The position numbers were made by a program, and so were the translations under genes. Positions 6,719 to 6,803 of a DNA stretch of 6,803 bases are shown piece after piece. Location: contig JAGBVY010000048.1 in the NCBI GenBank assembly GCA_017630115.1, positions 1 to 6,803 on the forward strand, read 5' to 3'. The DNA comes from Tidjanibacter sp. Its GTDB lineage: Bacteria > Bacteroidota > Bacteroidia > Bacteroidales > Rikenellaceae. The notes under the pieces are model-generated. The model saw nothing but the letters and a program-made list of their open reading frames with translations, searched no databases and was not told where the DNA came from. The stretch's first letter is position 1. Every line of letters begins with the position of its first letter.

Positions 6719-6803
6719 GCATTAAATCGCACGCAAAACCAAAGTTCAATCTTTTGAATTTATAATAGTAATTTACTGATTACCAAACATATATTACCTT
6801 ACA
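6719..6803. other. AT-rich right edge, no gene recognised
   Basis: After the terminator there are 85 AT-rich bases with no plausible coding start. A weak 5-bp inverted repeat (TTCAA/TTGAA) occurs around 6747-6760, and TTTATAATAG follows. This is probably the upstream region of a gene beyond the window. Confidence 0.4.

Noticed and set aside
6784..6791. TATGTTTG on the minus strand, a match to the -7 consensus TAnnTTTG
   Set aside because: It would transcribe straight into the HIT terminator from the wrong side, with no minus-strand gene downstream; likely chance in AT-rich DNA.

Overview
The window looks like chromosomal housekeeping DNA from a member of the Bacteroidota, probably order Bacteroidales. 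The evidence is the protein types (DnaA ending in a GGKNHATVLHAC recognition loop, a Bacteroidota-like RecA and a long-form Rel), AT-rich spacers without Shine-Dalgarno sequences, and a TAnnTTTG-type promoter element. Genus and family cannot be fixed from this sequence alone. I found no phage, IS element, CRISPR array, tRNA, rRNA or toxin-antitoxin module. I do not see an exotic new system; the most unusual material is in two intergenic spacers.

Layout: (1) 1-603, minus strand: the first 201 codons of a phosphoglucomutase/phosphomannomutase that runs off the left edge. (2) 604-846: a 243-bp divergent spacer, about 77 % AT, with a good -7 element for the mutase, one consensus-like DnaA box and a set of TTATGCA repeats in front of dnaA. 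(3) 847-2268: dnaA, closed by a strong intrinsic terminator. (4) 2377-2877: a Bcp/PrxQ peroxiredoxin, followed after 36 bp by recA (2914-3930). (5) 3931-4059: a spacer with a GC-rich, highly structured stretch. (6) 4060-6252: a full-length bifunctional-type Rel (ppGpp synthetase/hydrolase), followed after 18 bp by a small HIT-family protein (6271-6660) and a terminator. (7) 6719-6803: AT-rich DNA with no recognised gene.

The genes form a replication, repair and stress neighbourhood: replication initiation (DnaA), thiol peroxide defence (Bcp), recombination and repair (RecA), stringent response (Rel), and a nucleotide-binding HIT enzyme. The terminator after dnaA makes dnaA its own unit. bcp-recA and rel-HIT look like two operons, or one operon interrupted by the structured spacer at 3940-4017.
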